DNA of 64,000 nt, taken from Heterotrichella gracilis (lineage: Eukaryota > Sar > Xanthophyceae > Tribonematales > Xanthonemataceae). The notes under the pieces were generated by a model. The model was not told where the DNA came from, made no database searches, and worked only from the letters and a program-made list of their open reading frames with translations. The stretch's first letter is position 1; every line of letters starts with the position of its first letter. The position numbers and the translations under genes are program-made. Location of the stretch: positions 1-64,000 of the forward strand of contig JAULBX010006553.1 in NCBI GenBank assembly GCA_032358255.1, written 5' to 3'. Positions 24,878 through 35,685 of this stretch are shown here, one piece after another.

Positions 24878-26051
24878 GTGCGCTGCATTCTGCACTCCCT
24901 TGCTTCTATAGTTGTTCTCAGTTCGTTGTGTGTCCTCGCCTGCCAGGCCTGGGGTGTCGCGTCCAAGTCGGCCAAGGTCCAGTGCAAGAGTGCGCACAAA
25001 CCCTCTGAACAACCCACAGCCAGCACACAGGGCGTGCGCTATAGTAGGATTCCCTCCTTCACCGCCTCTGAGGCGCCGCTGGCCGGGAGGTTGGGGAACC
25101 CCAACAACTACCCGCAGAGGCTCTTCGACCAGCAGCGCGAATTCGCAAAGAAAACCAGCGAGGAGCGCCTCCAAGCCTACAACCACATGGGTTACTCCGA
25201 GTCAGAAAGTGCTCGAGCGTAAGTTGGTGCACACGGGCTCGGTGTCGTGAGAAAGTGCTGCAAATGGCCATTGCGGTGCGCATGCCCTGTTATGTACTGA
25301 CACACTGTTGCATGGGTGTCAGTGTGCACTCTTGTGCCTAGGGTTGGTGCCACCAACCCAAGTTGGTGGCTGCCTCTTGCACGCATGTCAGAGCTGGTGG
25401 CAGAGTCCATCGGTTGTAGAGTTTTGTCACTGATAAGTGCTTCTCTTTGTACACAGGGAAGACTTCTACACCCACTTCCCTCCAGAGGGGTTTAAGCCCG
25501 AGGACGTCGTAGCCTATGACTACCAGGCACCAGGTGGCCAAGGTCCTGTGCAAAATGCCGGCAAACCCTATGAACAACCCACAGCCAGTGCTAAAGCCAT
25601 GCGCTTTAGTAGAATTACTACTTTCACCGCTTCTGAGGCACCGCTGGCTGGCGGGTTGGGAGACCCCAGCAACCACCCGCAGTGGCTCCTTGACGAGCAG
25701 CGCGCTTTCGCAAATAAAACCAGCGAGGAGCGCCACAAAACCTACCGCGTCCTGCGTCTCTCCAAGTCAGATATTCTTGAACTGTAAGTTGGTGCACACG
25801 GGCGTGGTGTGTTGTGCTAGGGTGGTCACTGCGGTGTGCATGCCTCTGTGGAAGCCTTGCTAGATTGTATCCCAAGTGTGGGGGTTGCTTGTGTGCCTAG
25901 GGTTGGTGGTTCGTTACTGTGGCTCCCTCTCGGTTGCAGAGGCCAATTGTCCAAGAGTGCTGTTGTTGAAGAGTGCTTTCTCTGTAACAGGGAAGAGTTC
26001 TACACCCACTACCCTCCAGAGGGGTTTCAGCCCGAGGATGTCCGCCCATGA
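24878..26051 (+). CDS. Secreted protein made of tandem repeat units, family unknown
   Basis: Three exons join in phase to 242 residues: 24878-25218, 25457-25783 and 25991-26051 (TGA). The start is chosen for its signal peptide (HSLASIVVLSSLCVLACQA). The mature protein holds repeat modules: a Pro/Ser-rich lead (EQPTAST), then SFTASEAPLAG.LG.P.N.PQ, a charged helix (DEQREFAKKTSEER), and, across an intron, FYTHYPPEGF.PEDV. I do not recognise the family. Downstream DNA at 26052-26626 holds further copies of both exon types. Exon lengths and phases recur (61-base terminal exons at 25991-26051 and 26566-26626), so the locus grew by tandem duplication of a ~0.53-0.58 kb unit spanning intron and exon. 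Export or cell-wall location is inferred only. Confidence 0.6.
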
Positions 26052-26626
26052 CACTGGGGCACCAGGTGGCCAAGGTCAAGTGCGAAATGCTGGCAAACCT
26101 GAGCAACCCACAGCCAGCACACAGGGCGTGCGCTTTAGTAAGATTCCGTCCTTCACCGCCTCTAAGGCGCCGCTGGCCGGCGGGTTGGGAGACCCCAGCA
26201 ACCACCCGCAGTGGCTCCTTGACGAGCAGCGCGAATTCGCAAAGAAAACCAGCGAGGAGCGCCATGAAACCTACCGCAAGCTGCGTCTCTCCGAACTACA
26301 AATTGCTCGATTGTAAGGTGGTGCACACGAGCATGGTGTCATGAGAAAGTGCTGCAATGTGGCTATTGCAGTGTGCATGCGCTGTAGAAGACTTGCTCAC
26401 AGGGTTGGCAGTGTGCACTTCTTGTGCCTATCCCGGTGCTTAGGGTTGGTGGGTGGATCGTTACTGCGGCTGCCTCTTGCACGCTCTGCCTGAGCTGGTT
26501 GCAGAGGCCTACTCCGGTTGTAAAGTGCTGCTTTTTAATCTGAGAGTGCTTCCCTTCGTGCACAGGGAAGACTTATACACCCACTACCCTCCAGAGGGGT
26601 TTCGGCCCGAGGACGTCCGCGCCTAG
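26052..26626 (+). pseudogene. Additional repeat unit of the secreted protein locus
   Basis: After the stop at 26049-26051 the sequence continues as another module (QPTASTQGVRFSKIPSFTAS to 26314, donor GTAAGG). After an intron it ends with FYTHYPPEGF-like coding (LYTHYPPEGFRPEDVRA) at 26566-26626 and a TAG. It lacks its own signal peptide. It could be reached by alternative splicing or read-through, but more probably it is a duplicate without a promoter. Confidence 0.6.
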
Positions 26627-28107
26627 GCTCCGACTACCAGGCATCAGTTGGTGCAAGCGTCCATCAGGAGGGGCCAGGGCAATGGAACTGAAGGTGTCTA
26701 AGGGTGGGGGAATCCGCATGGTGGTGGACACTGAGTTTCTTGTGGCAGCGCCCTGGTTTCACTGCCTTCGTAACTTGAAAGCTTCGGGTCTAGGGTATAC
26801 GAATTTAGGGTTTAGGGTTTCCTTCTCAAGCATTCGGCAGTCCAAGTACCAAGGTGATGAAACCAGTGGCGCTGGCCACCACAAGCCCAGTGAGCGGCAA
26901 GTACTCAACCTCCACCTGGAGAATCCGCGGTATGTGGTAGCGGACATTATGTATTGCTCGAAGTTCAAGAGGGAGCTTGACAAGCTGCCCAATGTCGTCC
27001 CTTTCTTGAGCTTTGACAATGCCTAATGCCATCTACCATGTACCCCTGGTTCTCCATGTGGAGGCTGTGCCATCTACCGTGTACCGCTGGTTCTCCGTGC
27101 GGAGGCTGAGTACTTGCTGCTCAAGGAGGAGAAGCTGGGGTTCTGCACCTTTGAAGAACTAGGTGAACGTATGGCCTGGTGCGACAAGCATGTCTGGATT
27201 TCTGCAGCGAAAGACCGGTGCAAGTACCCAGACATGCTGGTCACACCAGGCCATCCATTCTCCTGGTTCTAGCCAACGCAGAGCACCCCTAGGGCTTGTG
27301 GTTTAGGGGCCCTAAACCCTCAACAGCTAGTGAGCCCGAGGGTGCGCTGGGCAGCCTCCAGGATGCCTTGCATGGCGTGCAGGTGTGTGCATCACTGACG
27401 GCAATCTTCAAGGAGTGCCGCGCTGCAGATGGTGTAGCCCCAAGTGACGCCCCACCTTCATGGACTGAGCTGCTGCTTGGCAACTTTGGGGGGGTTGATA
27501 TGGTCAGCGCGCTCGTCAGGGTTCTGGGAGGGGAGACAGCTGCAGCGGCTTGTGCGGGTGACTAACGCCACACTAGATGTGGGGGCACCCAAAACCAATG
27601 AGTTTGAAGCGTGCAATGTTGTTGCCAGGGTGAGGGAAGCAAGGGAAGCAGCAGCAGCGGCACGTGCGCCACAGTAGCATGCATGCTAGGGTTTATCTCC
27701 TTTGGGCAGGGTATATCTCCCTTTTGCAGAGGTGGGGTCCCAGATGGGATGGGTTCTATGGGCAAACGTTGTTGTATGGCTGTGATTAATAATTTGGTCT
27801 CTGTTCTGCGATGGGTGTAGGCTTTGTTCAAAATTAAGGGCATACCCCTGTGCGCCATGACGCTGAGACATATTTGCGCTTATATGTGGCCATATTTAGG
27901 GGCATGTATTACATTTCTTGTTTCCTACCCACCTTGCTGTGTTGGAAAAGCCTTGAAAGTTGTAAGATGCAAAGTCACAAGGAGATTATGTTGTCAGATC
28001 AGATGTCTGACAAGCTGATGTCTGCATCCATCCTGTACACAAATGATTAATTTAATTTTAATTAACTTTATATTCAATGTGCCTCATCGAAATGCACCAA
28101 CACCAAT
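26627..28107. other. Degraded, partly duplicated region; no confident gene
   Basis: Open frames at 26682-27026 and 27296-27565 (+) look coding-like in composition (for example DAPPSWTELLLGNFGGVDMV) but have no recognised family, start context or splicing partner. A 41-bp tandem duplication occupies 27027-27067 and 27068-27108. The second copy, extended to 27121, also matches 26893-26946 in inverted orientation. The rest, to 28107, is featureless and AT-rich. Remnants of a mobile element or of a lost gene are possible. Confidence 0.4.
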
Positions 28108-28383
28108 CGAGTACATACCAGTGCACTGCTTTGCTTGCATGCTACGTTACGCATCGCAAGCTGATCTCCTGAGCAGCCCCCCGCCTTGCCCACAGTGCTG
28201 TGCAAACCCTTCATTCCCAACAAAGCCACTGCGCTGGGGTGCTCATTTACTCTTTGCTCCTGTTACGCCGTAAACAGAGAGCAAGCGCACTAGATAAACG
28301 TGACTGCCCCATTCATCACCGTACCGACTGTTGCCGCACGATATCAAATTCTGGCGGGAGTCTTGGTCACATGCATGCATAAG
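28108..28383 (+). repeat. Dispersed repeat, right copy (~275 bp)
   Basis: Partner of 24370-24632, in direct orientation ~3.7 kb away. Both ends are recognisable (ATACCAGTGCACTGCTTTG at the left, GGTCACATGCATGCATAAG at the right). Confidence 0.7.
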
Positions 28384-28839
28384 AGGCACACCCACCAAGG
28401 GCCACCACTGCCAGCGCCATAGCACAGAGCCGAGGCTGCGCACGTTTCTGGCTATCAGCGCAGCTCCTGTTGCGCTACGCGCTTAATTTATCGCAGTGCT
28501 GCCTATTTGCCAGCTTCAGACAGTACCTTTTGGCGCATTGGAGCAACGCAGCAAGTGCATGCACAGCAAAAGCAGCAGTGGCAGTAGCACCCTACTCCCA
28601 CCAACCAGGGTAATTTCCTACCAGACTTCCTTCATTACCAGGTCCAGACAATAAGGGAGAAAGCGCCAACCCCTACGTAGCAGCTTAATATGGGCCAGCT
28701 CAGGAGAGAGAGTATGTACCTAATATGCCCAACCCAGCAGCAGCCACACCCTAACCTTACCGCGCGGTGGACTGCATGGTCAGCTATGCGCCATTAGATT
28801 CAGCGCCAGTAGTGACAGCAAGGAAGGGGGCTTTGAGAA

Positions 28840-31800
28840 ATGGCGCAACCTGGGGAGGGAGCCGTGCTGGATGTGCCTGTCATACCCTACACACCTCCCA
28901 GTGAGCACCCCCAACCCCTTCACACGCACACACACACACACACATACACTTCACTTTCATGCTCATTGACACGGCTCGCAGTCACAGTGACGTATAGCAA
29001 CGCCGGCAGCGGCGTATTGCCTGTGCCACTTGCCATGGACCCAAATCGCACCAGGCAAGCCCTTTGCACACCTTTGGGATTTAGGGTTTAAGGCAATGCC
29101 ACGTTGCAGCCCTTTGTAGGCACCACCTGCCTCAAGGGCTTCGACACCACGCCTGAATGCAGCCCATAGGGACGTGTCTCCTTGTAGGGTACTGCTTAGG
29201 GTTTTAGGGTTCAATAGCTCTCCCCATCCTGCTGCCAGCCATGTACCCCTGTCAGCGCCCCTTTGTGTGCGTGACTACCATGACCTTTTCAGTGTGCATT
29301 CAGAGGTAAGTTGCTTCCATGCATTGCAGCCCCACCCCCCCATCACTTACACGACACACTGCCTTCCCCCATCTCCTCCCCCCTTTCCCCCCTAATGGTT
29401 GTGTTCTTCCTGCCAGCCCCCCAACGCCCCCCCTGCAGCACCATCCCCGCCCCTCCTGGCACCCCCATCATTATAGACAACGGCTCCTATACATGCAGAG
29501 CAGGGTACGTGGCACCCCTCAATACCATTTCTGATCATATATATTACTTGTAATTCCGGCAATAAAAGCCAGATCAGCAACCAGCCCTCAACGCACGCCG
29601 ACAAACCCATCGAAATCTTGAAGAGTCTACTGTTCTTCAACCCTGGTCAGGGCCTGCCTGCATCCATCTTGCATAGTCGGTTTGTGGTTTCACATGGGGC
29701 ACTGGAATGGCCACTGGTTCCCCCGTTTCATTGGCATGATGGGCCACCAGCCGCGTCCAGTATCCCCTCTCCTTCCCATAACCATGCCACCTGCATGCCA
29801 CGTGTGGGATTTAAGAGATGCGCCTCAAATGGCCTTCTTCCATCACCCCCATCTTCATTCTCCTACCATCCCACCTCGACTGCAACAGGTGGGCGCGCGA
29901 GGCCGCCCCCCGCGTGGCCCTCCGAAGCTGCATCAGTCACATGTATCCCCCCTTTCACCTTTCCCTTCCTTCACCATATCCCTCCACGGGATGCATGGAA
30001 ACTGAACAATGCCTCTCAAATGGCCTTCCCGCATCACCCCCATTCCATATTTTTACCCTCCATCTCCATTCTCATTACCATCCCCCTCTACTGCCGCAGG
30101 TGGGCGGGCGAGGCCGCCCCCCGTGTGGCCCTCAGGAGCTGCATCAGTCGCATCCGGCACCGCACAGGGGGGGATTCATACACCATAGTTGGGGAGTACG
30201 ACCCCGGCGCGCCCAACCTCAAGCCCTACGACCTGTCGCGCGGCGCCGCCCGCAGCGCCTTTGAGGCGGGCGTGTGCGTGAACTATGATGTGCAGGAGAC
30301 GGTGCTGGACTATGTGTTCCAGCGCATGGCCATTGAAGGTGGTTGCACATGCGCGGGATTAGAATTATACATGTGTAATCAAAATTTTATGGAGGAAAGC
30401 ATTCAATGCTTTGGTGTTGTACTGCAGTACTGTAGCATGTAGGGCTAAAGCATGATACTAAGCAGGCTATAGTATATGATCAAGCATGCCTTGTTACCCG
30501 CCATGCGGTCACGATGGCGACAAATCAGGCAAAGCACATCCACCCATCTTCATCGGCCATGACTAAGCAGGCTGCCCTACATGCTTAGCCTGCTTAGTAT
30601 CATGCCCTTGATCATATGCTATAATATGATATGATATATCATATTGGTTCACCATTACCTGCGGAACCCAAACGCAGTGTTTAGCATCCCCCTCTCACAC
30701 CCGCCTCCCGCCCTCCCCCCCTCCCCAGGCCCCGGCTTCCCCCACCCCATCCTCATCACCGAGCCGCCCCTCAACCCTCCCACCTGCCGCGCCAACATGG
30801 CGGAGCTGCTGTTCGAAACCTACGCCGCGCCCGCCGCGCACTTCGCCGCCGACGCCATGTGCGCCTTCTCGGGCCACGCCGCGGCGCGGCGCTGCGGGCC
30901 CGACGCCGTCCTCATCTCGTCGGGCCACGCCGCCACGCACGTGGTGGCGGTGGTGGATGGCGAGCCGCGGTGGGACACGTGCGTGCGCATGGCGGTGGGG
31001 GGCGCCGCGGCGTCGGACCACATGCACAGGCTGCTGTCGGCGCACTTCCCGCAGCATGCCGCGGCGGCGGCGCCGGCGTTTGCGCAGTGGGTGAAGGAGA
31101 CGCGCAGCTACTGCGCGGGGGAGTACGGGGCGGAGCTGCGGGCGATGGCGGCCGGTGGGTATTCCCTTTAAGTGATTTCTTATAGATCTCTTTTGCTCTC
31201 CTCCAAAGGGTAAAAGCAAATAGTGTGGGGGAGTATGGAGCAGAGCTGCGAGCGATGGCGGCCGACGGGTGCTCTTGCAGCTTTCATTAGATTAGAAGGC
31301 AAATAGTGTAGGGGAGTATGGGGTGGCGGGTGATGATGCCGGTGGGTGTCTTGCTGCGATGTGGGTCAATTTCTTAATAAAATGAAGATATACAATCGAA
31401 AATAAAAAGAGCTGTGAAGAGAACATGGGCGGAGCTATCCGTGGGCGTGTTTTCGCTGCAATGTGGCCTTTCTGAAAATTGAAGTAAATTATCAAGTACA
31501 TAAAATATGAAAATGATTGAAAATCTTATCACTGTGCGCAGGAGGGAGGGCGGTGACTGGGTGACTCCCTCCCAAACGCCCCACTGGCCCCAACTCCTAA
31601 TCAGCCATTATCATCTCTTTTGTGCAGGCGGGCGCGCGGTGGCCATCCAGCTGCCCTTCAAGCGCCCCATCGGCCCCACACCCGAGCAGGCAGCCGAGGA
31701 GGCGGCCCGGCGGGAAGCCAGGCGCGCGGAAAACATCGCCCGACTGAAAGACATGGCGGCGGCTCGGAGGGCCAAGCAGTTGGAGGGAGATGAGGCGCGG

Positions 31801-34800
31801 CTGGGTCTGCTGCGGGAGGTGGCGGAGGCGGTGGAAGTGGAGGAGGGGGGTGAGGAGGTGGCGCAGCAGGTGGGTGGTGGGTCTGGGTATATGGGGGTAC
31901 TTAAAGGGGGGCGTTAAATGGCTGCTGCATGATACAAAGTGGACTGCATGGGGGTGGTGGGTGGGGCAGCTTCAGGCACGGCTGGGGCTGCTGCGGGAGG
32001 TGGCGGGGGCGGTGGAGATGGAGGGGGTGAGGTGGGGGCGTAGCAGGTGGGTGGGTGGTGGGGGATTTGGGCAGTAATGGTGGTGCGATTGGTGTCTTTT
32101 GCATGCATGAAGGCGGGGTGCAAGCGGTGGCGTATGGTAGTTGGAGGGTGAAGCGGCTCTTATGCGCATGCGTCAAGGCAGGGTGCTTGCTACGGGAGGT
32201 GGTGAGGGGGCTGTACAGCAGCTGGGTGGGTGTAATAATTTGGGTGGTACTGGTGGTGCGGTCGGGGTTTTGTTCATGGTTTTAACGCAGGGAAGACTGT
32301 TTTGCACATTCGCCAGCAAGATGTGTGTACTGCCCTTGGGCTGCAATCTGACCATCACATTGACGCTTCCAGTTTACAAACCAACGCTATACTGGAAATG
32401 CCCAATCCCATGCTGCAAAACCCTAACGCGATGCTGCAAAACCCTACAGGCTCTGGAAGCGGTTGGTGCCTCCTCCCTAGATGTGCTGCTGAAGGACATC
32501 GAGGAGCTTGAGGCCAAGGTGGACAGGGCGAGAAACCCCGAAAAAAACCCTAGGAACCAGCGCAGCGCCCCTGCTGCCAACCAGCCGCCGGCAGAAACCC
32601 TAGAGGAGCTGAAGCAGAAGCACAGGTGGGCAGGGTTTCGGCTCAGGATTGCCATACAGGCTTGACAGGGTAGTCGGGGTAAGAGCATGCCTACCAGGGG
32701 TTCTGGGGTAGATTGCCTGGGGATGTGGCACGGTCATGTAGGGTTTTTTCGTAGGATATTCAGCAGCGGCGTGCTTCCATATTTGCTTGCAGCATGCTTG
32801 GATTGTGAGAGGGACACCTAGGCAACCATTGTACCCTAAGCTGAAGCCATTCTGCTTGTCGGGGCTGTGGCGCAGCGCATGCTGGACAAACCAGTATAGC
32901 CCTTTATTTATCTGGAATTTTTAATTTGCTTGTACCTGTCAGTGCATTTAGACGCATGTAGATAAGTAAGATGACATGTGTGAGTGCCATGCAGGGCGGT
33001 GGCGCAGCGCATGCTTGAGAGGCAGGACAACAGCATCGGTGGTGGCGGCGGCGGCGGCGGTGGTGGGCGGCGCAGCGGGGGCGCCCGGGAACGCATGCGG
33101 CTGCTGGCGGCTGCGGCCGATGACAAAGCAAGCGACGAGGGGTTTGGTGCGGATGACGATGATTGGGAGGTGTACAAGGTGGGTGAGGGGTTTAGGGTCC
33201 AGGCTTTAGGGTGTAGGGTTTTGCAAGGTTGGCGTACAAGGTGGGCGAGGGGGATTGGGTCAGGGTTTATGCATTTGGGTATAGAGTTTCGCAAGGTGGG
33301 CGCGGGGCTGGGGTTGATCAAGGTGATGATGGCGTGGAGCGATTGTTCCTTTGGGAACCATTTTGTGAGGGTCAGGCAGCAGAGTACAAGGCAAAGTACC
33401 TGCCATGGGCTGCATGCACTTTGCTGGAACCTGCTCCCACAATGCAAAGTGCTTCTCTTTAAAAATGCGGGGGTTTCAATTGGGCCTGAAAAGAGCGCGC
33501 ACCGACTGTGCATGAATAGCCTTAGGGTTTTCAATCTCGTATTCCCCCCCTGCAGGCCATGGATCGAGCCACCGACGAGGGTCAGGCAGCGGAGGACGAG
33601 GCCGAGTACCTGCGCACAGCAGGCCTGCTGGCGGCACAAGGGGGTGGCGACAGCATCATAGACGTGGGGGTGGCACTGCCTGAGCTTGCGGCAGGGGGCA
33701 GCGCGTGGTGGGTGGTGGAGGGTGGGCGGTGGGGGGTGGGGTTGCCATGCGCCAATGTGCGGTGCTGGTGTTGATGCTGTTGGTGGTGGTGTGTGCAGGC
33801 TGTGAAAGCATGGTGGTTGCGTGTGTGTGTGTGGTGTGTCAGGTGTCGGGAGGGTGGCTTGGGATCGCACAGGCCTATGTCCCAATTGCACACTCTATTC
33901 GGAGGCTGAATTTGTAACTGGCACTCCATGCTCAGAAGCCAATGTCCCAGCCTGTTGCAATGGTCATATAAACTAAATAAATGTATAATTCCCCCTCGCA
34001 GGCCCTTTTCAGAGGCAGATTTCCAGCTGGTGCTGACCACCCCCCGCCCGCCAGCCTGTATTTCATAATTTCAAATCCAAATCCCCCCTTGCAGGCCCTT
34101 TTCAGAGGCTGATTTCCAGCTGGTGCTGACCACCCCCCGCCTGCGGGCCGCTGAGCTATTGCTGCAGCCACATGCGCTAGGGGGGATAGAGCAGGCGGGG
34201 GTGGTGGAGTGCGTGGGGAGGGTGCTGGCTGCACTCGGGGATGCGGGGCTGGCGGAGCGGTGCGGCAGGGGGGGGGTGCTGCTGACAGGTGGGTGGTGGG
34301 GTGGGGGAGTGCGAGTGGCGGTGGTGGCGGCGGTGGTGGTGGTGGTGATGGGGGCAGGGGTGGTGGTGGTGGAGTTGTCATGGTAGCAGGTGCTCTGTGC
34401 AAGCCGTGCAATCGTTGAATGTCGAGACCAAACCAGGGCAAGCAGGCAATTCGGCCTGTCAAGGGCCCCTCAACATCAAGTCGTATCGCGTATCGTTCTT
34501 AAAAGCGTACCTCAGGCTGCTCACCCCCAGCCCTTACTGTACAGCTGCTGCAGCAACACCCTCAGGACTCCACGTGTCCTCCCAATGTGCCTACAACAAG
34601 AACCTGTGGGGTAGAATTTACAGAACCCCATAGGGTATTCACCCTCTCGCATGTGCTGCGCAGGCGGCAACAGCCTGTACCCCGGCCTGCCCCAGCGGCT
34701 CTCCCTGGACGTCCAAGCCCTGCACCCCTTGGGCAGCACCACCCCTGTATTCAGAGCGCAGGACCCGCTGCTGGATGCGTGGCGGGGGGCGGCGCACCTG

Positions 34801-34917
34801 GGCGCGTGCGACGGCATTTTCGAGGGGGCGCTCACGCGGCAGCAGTACAACGAAATGGGCCCCGATCGGGTGAAGCAGTACAGGCCCGCGCTGCGGTACA
34901 GTGCGGCGCTGCCATGA
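28840..34917 (+). CDS. ARP5: Actin-related protein 5 (INO80 chromatin-remodelling complex)
   Basis: Ten exons join in phase to 671 residues: 28840-28900, 29417-29504, 30100-30338, 30729-31154, 31628-31869, 32450-32625, 32995-33178, 33556-33707, 34095-34288 and 34664-34917 (TGA). The actin fold starts with PIIIDNGSYTCRAGWAGE (~residues 36-54), continues with ILITEPPLNPPTCRANMAEL and LISSGHAATHVVAVVDGEP, and resumes after a long charged insertion with FQLVLTTPRLRAAELLLQP and LLTGGNSLYPGLPQRL. The insertion (~275-520) is coiled-coil and Glu/Arg/Ala-rich with a poly-Gly run; an insertion here with an IRLPF-like strand (VAIQLPFKRPIG) is typical of ARP5. In yeast and plants ARP5 binds IES6 and the INO80 ATPase and couples ATP hydrolysis to nucleosome sliding. 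The actin nucleotide pocket is only partly conserved, as usual for ARP5. Several exon edges are duplicated in neighbouring introns. Confidence 0.9.
28921..28949 (+). repeat. (CA)n microsatellite in ARP5 intron 1
   Basis: A run of CA dinucleotides with one CG interruption, ~20 bases after the first donor site. Confidence 0.9.
29815..30155 (+). repeat. Tandem duplication of ARP5 exon 3 acceptor and 5' end
   Basis: A ~130-bp segment containing polypyrimidine tract, CAG acceptor and the first ~55 coding bases of exon 3 occurs twice: 29815-29945 (acceptor AG at 29887-29888) and 29997-30155 (acceptor AG at 30098-30099). The first copy would encode WAREAAPRVALRSCISH in the same phase before diverging, so splicing to it is possible but would not give a full domain. 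Confidence 0.75.
30434..30623. repeat. Set of three colinear inverted repeats in ARP5 intron 3
   Basis: Segments at 30434-30445, 30450-30467 and 30468-30484 each reappear as reverse complements at 30574-30585, 30588-30605 and 30607-30623. The order is kept (1-2-3 then 1'-2'-3'), so the whole cannot fold as one simple hairpin. Confidence 0.7.
31215..31345 (+). repeat. Two echoes of ARP5 exon 4 end
   Basis: The exon 4 end (GGGGAGTACGGGGCGGAGCT, then GCGATGGCGGCCG|GTGGGT) is copied at 31227-31275 with few changes, and again, shorter, at ~31310-31348 (GGGGAGTATGGGGTGG, then GCCGGTGGGTG). Confidence 0.75.
31967..32240 (+). repeat. Two echoes of ARP5 exon 5 end
   Basis: The coding end GCTGCTGCGGGAGGTGGCGG..GTGGAG (31795-31880) is repeated at 31974-32060 and, more decayed, at 32175-32240. 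Each copy ends with a GCAG-type end followed by TGGGTGG, recalling the original donor. Downstream copies have lost the frame. Confidence 0.75.
32862..32900 (+). repeat. Upstream echo of ARP5 exon 7 start
   Basis: GTGGCGCAGCGCATGCTGGA here matches the exon 7 start GTGGCGCAGCGCATGCTTGA (32999-33018). The copy lies ~135 bases upstream in intron 6 and lacks a good acceptor. Confidence 0.7.
33172..33251 (+). repeat. Direct duplication of ARP5 exon 7 donor flanking a TTTAGGG-like tract
   Basis: GTACAAGGTGGGTGAGGG (33172-33189) and GTACAAGGTGGGCGAGGG (33234-33251) bracket a TTTAGGG-rich stretch of ~44 bases. Both copies preserve the AAG|GTGGG donor. A third decayed copy (CGCAAGGTGGGCG) lies near 33290. 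Confidence 0.8.
33985..34170 (+). repeat. 93-bp tandem duplication of ARP5 exon 9 acceptor and 5' end
   Basis: The acceptor plus the first ~55 coding bases occur at 33991-34062 and 34084-34155, offset by exactly 93 bases. Both acceptors (AG at 34000-34001 and 34093-34094) look usable. The 93-bp offset preserves phase in principle, but sequence between the copies contains an in-frame stop, so only the downstream site gives full ARP5. Confidence 0.8.
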
Positions 34918-35685
34918 GTTTTTGAGACTCTGTACAATGGTATCATCCATTATGGTGGAGAGGGCTCCCCCCCATGCTCTTGCCCTACACACTAAGGGCC
35001 CCGTGCCTTTTTTCAGGATTTCCATTTAGTATGTCTTGTATATTGTGCAGTGTGCACACCCTTGCGCCTTTCACGTGGTGCCGGCTGAGGGGTGAGGTTT
35101 GTGTTGTTATCTGCTACATCTGGCCCTGGCGCAGGGCTAACGCAAGTGCATACCATCTGCGTCCTGTGGTTCATAATGATTGGCTGTTCTGTTTTGCCTT
35201 AAGGAAATATTCTTCACAAATATTGCCTGTAATCTCTGCACACTAGCTACTGATATCAACAACCAACCTTGATACAAAACGTTGGAAAATGGGCTCTGCC
35301 CCACAAGTCCTCTCAAAATGCGGTGCAGTGAAAAATTTAAATACCGTACCATAATAGCCACGTGGGCCACTGCATGGCATGCTGGTCATAACCTTTTGAA
35401 AACATGCATGGCAACAGGAATCCAGTATGGCTCTCAAATCCACACCTTTGCAATATGTTATGCAACTAGCTACTGTCCTGACATACCTTTCCTACACCAA
35501 AAGAAGCAACTATAGGCCCATGCCCACCTGAAATACAAAACTGGACTCTTTCTTTTTGCACAAAGTTCCTTTTGCACCATTATGAGGAACCCATACATTG
35601 ATAGACAAGCAAACCTAGCCAGAAGAGTGATTTGAAACAAAAAAGGGGCTATAATACTGTGTACCACAGGTTCTGGACAAAGTGC
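34918..35685. other. Convergent intergenic spacer
   Basis: Holds the 3' ends of ARP5 (+) and the first VOC gene (-). No gene or repeat recognised. Confidence 0.4.

Noticed and set aside
24370-28383. LTR retrotransposon bounded by the ~270-bp direct repeats
   Set aside because: Nothing resembling gag, protease or reverse transcriptase lies between, the repeats lack TG..CA-type ends and target duplications, and the interior holds an ordinary spliced gene.
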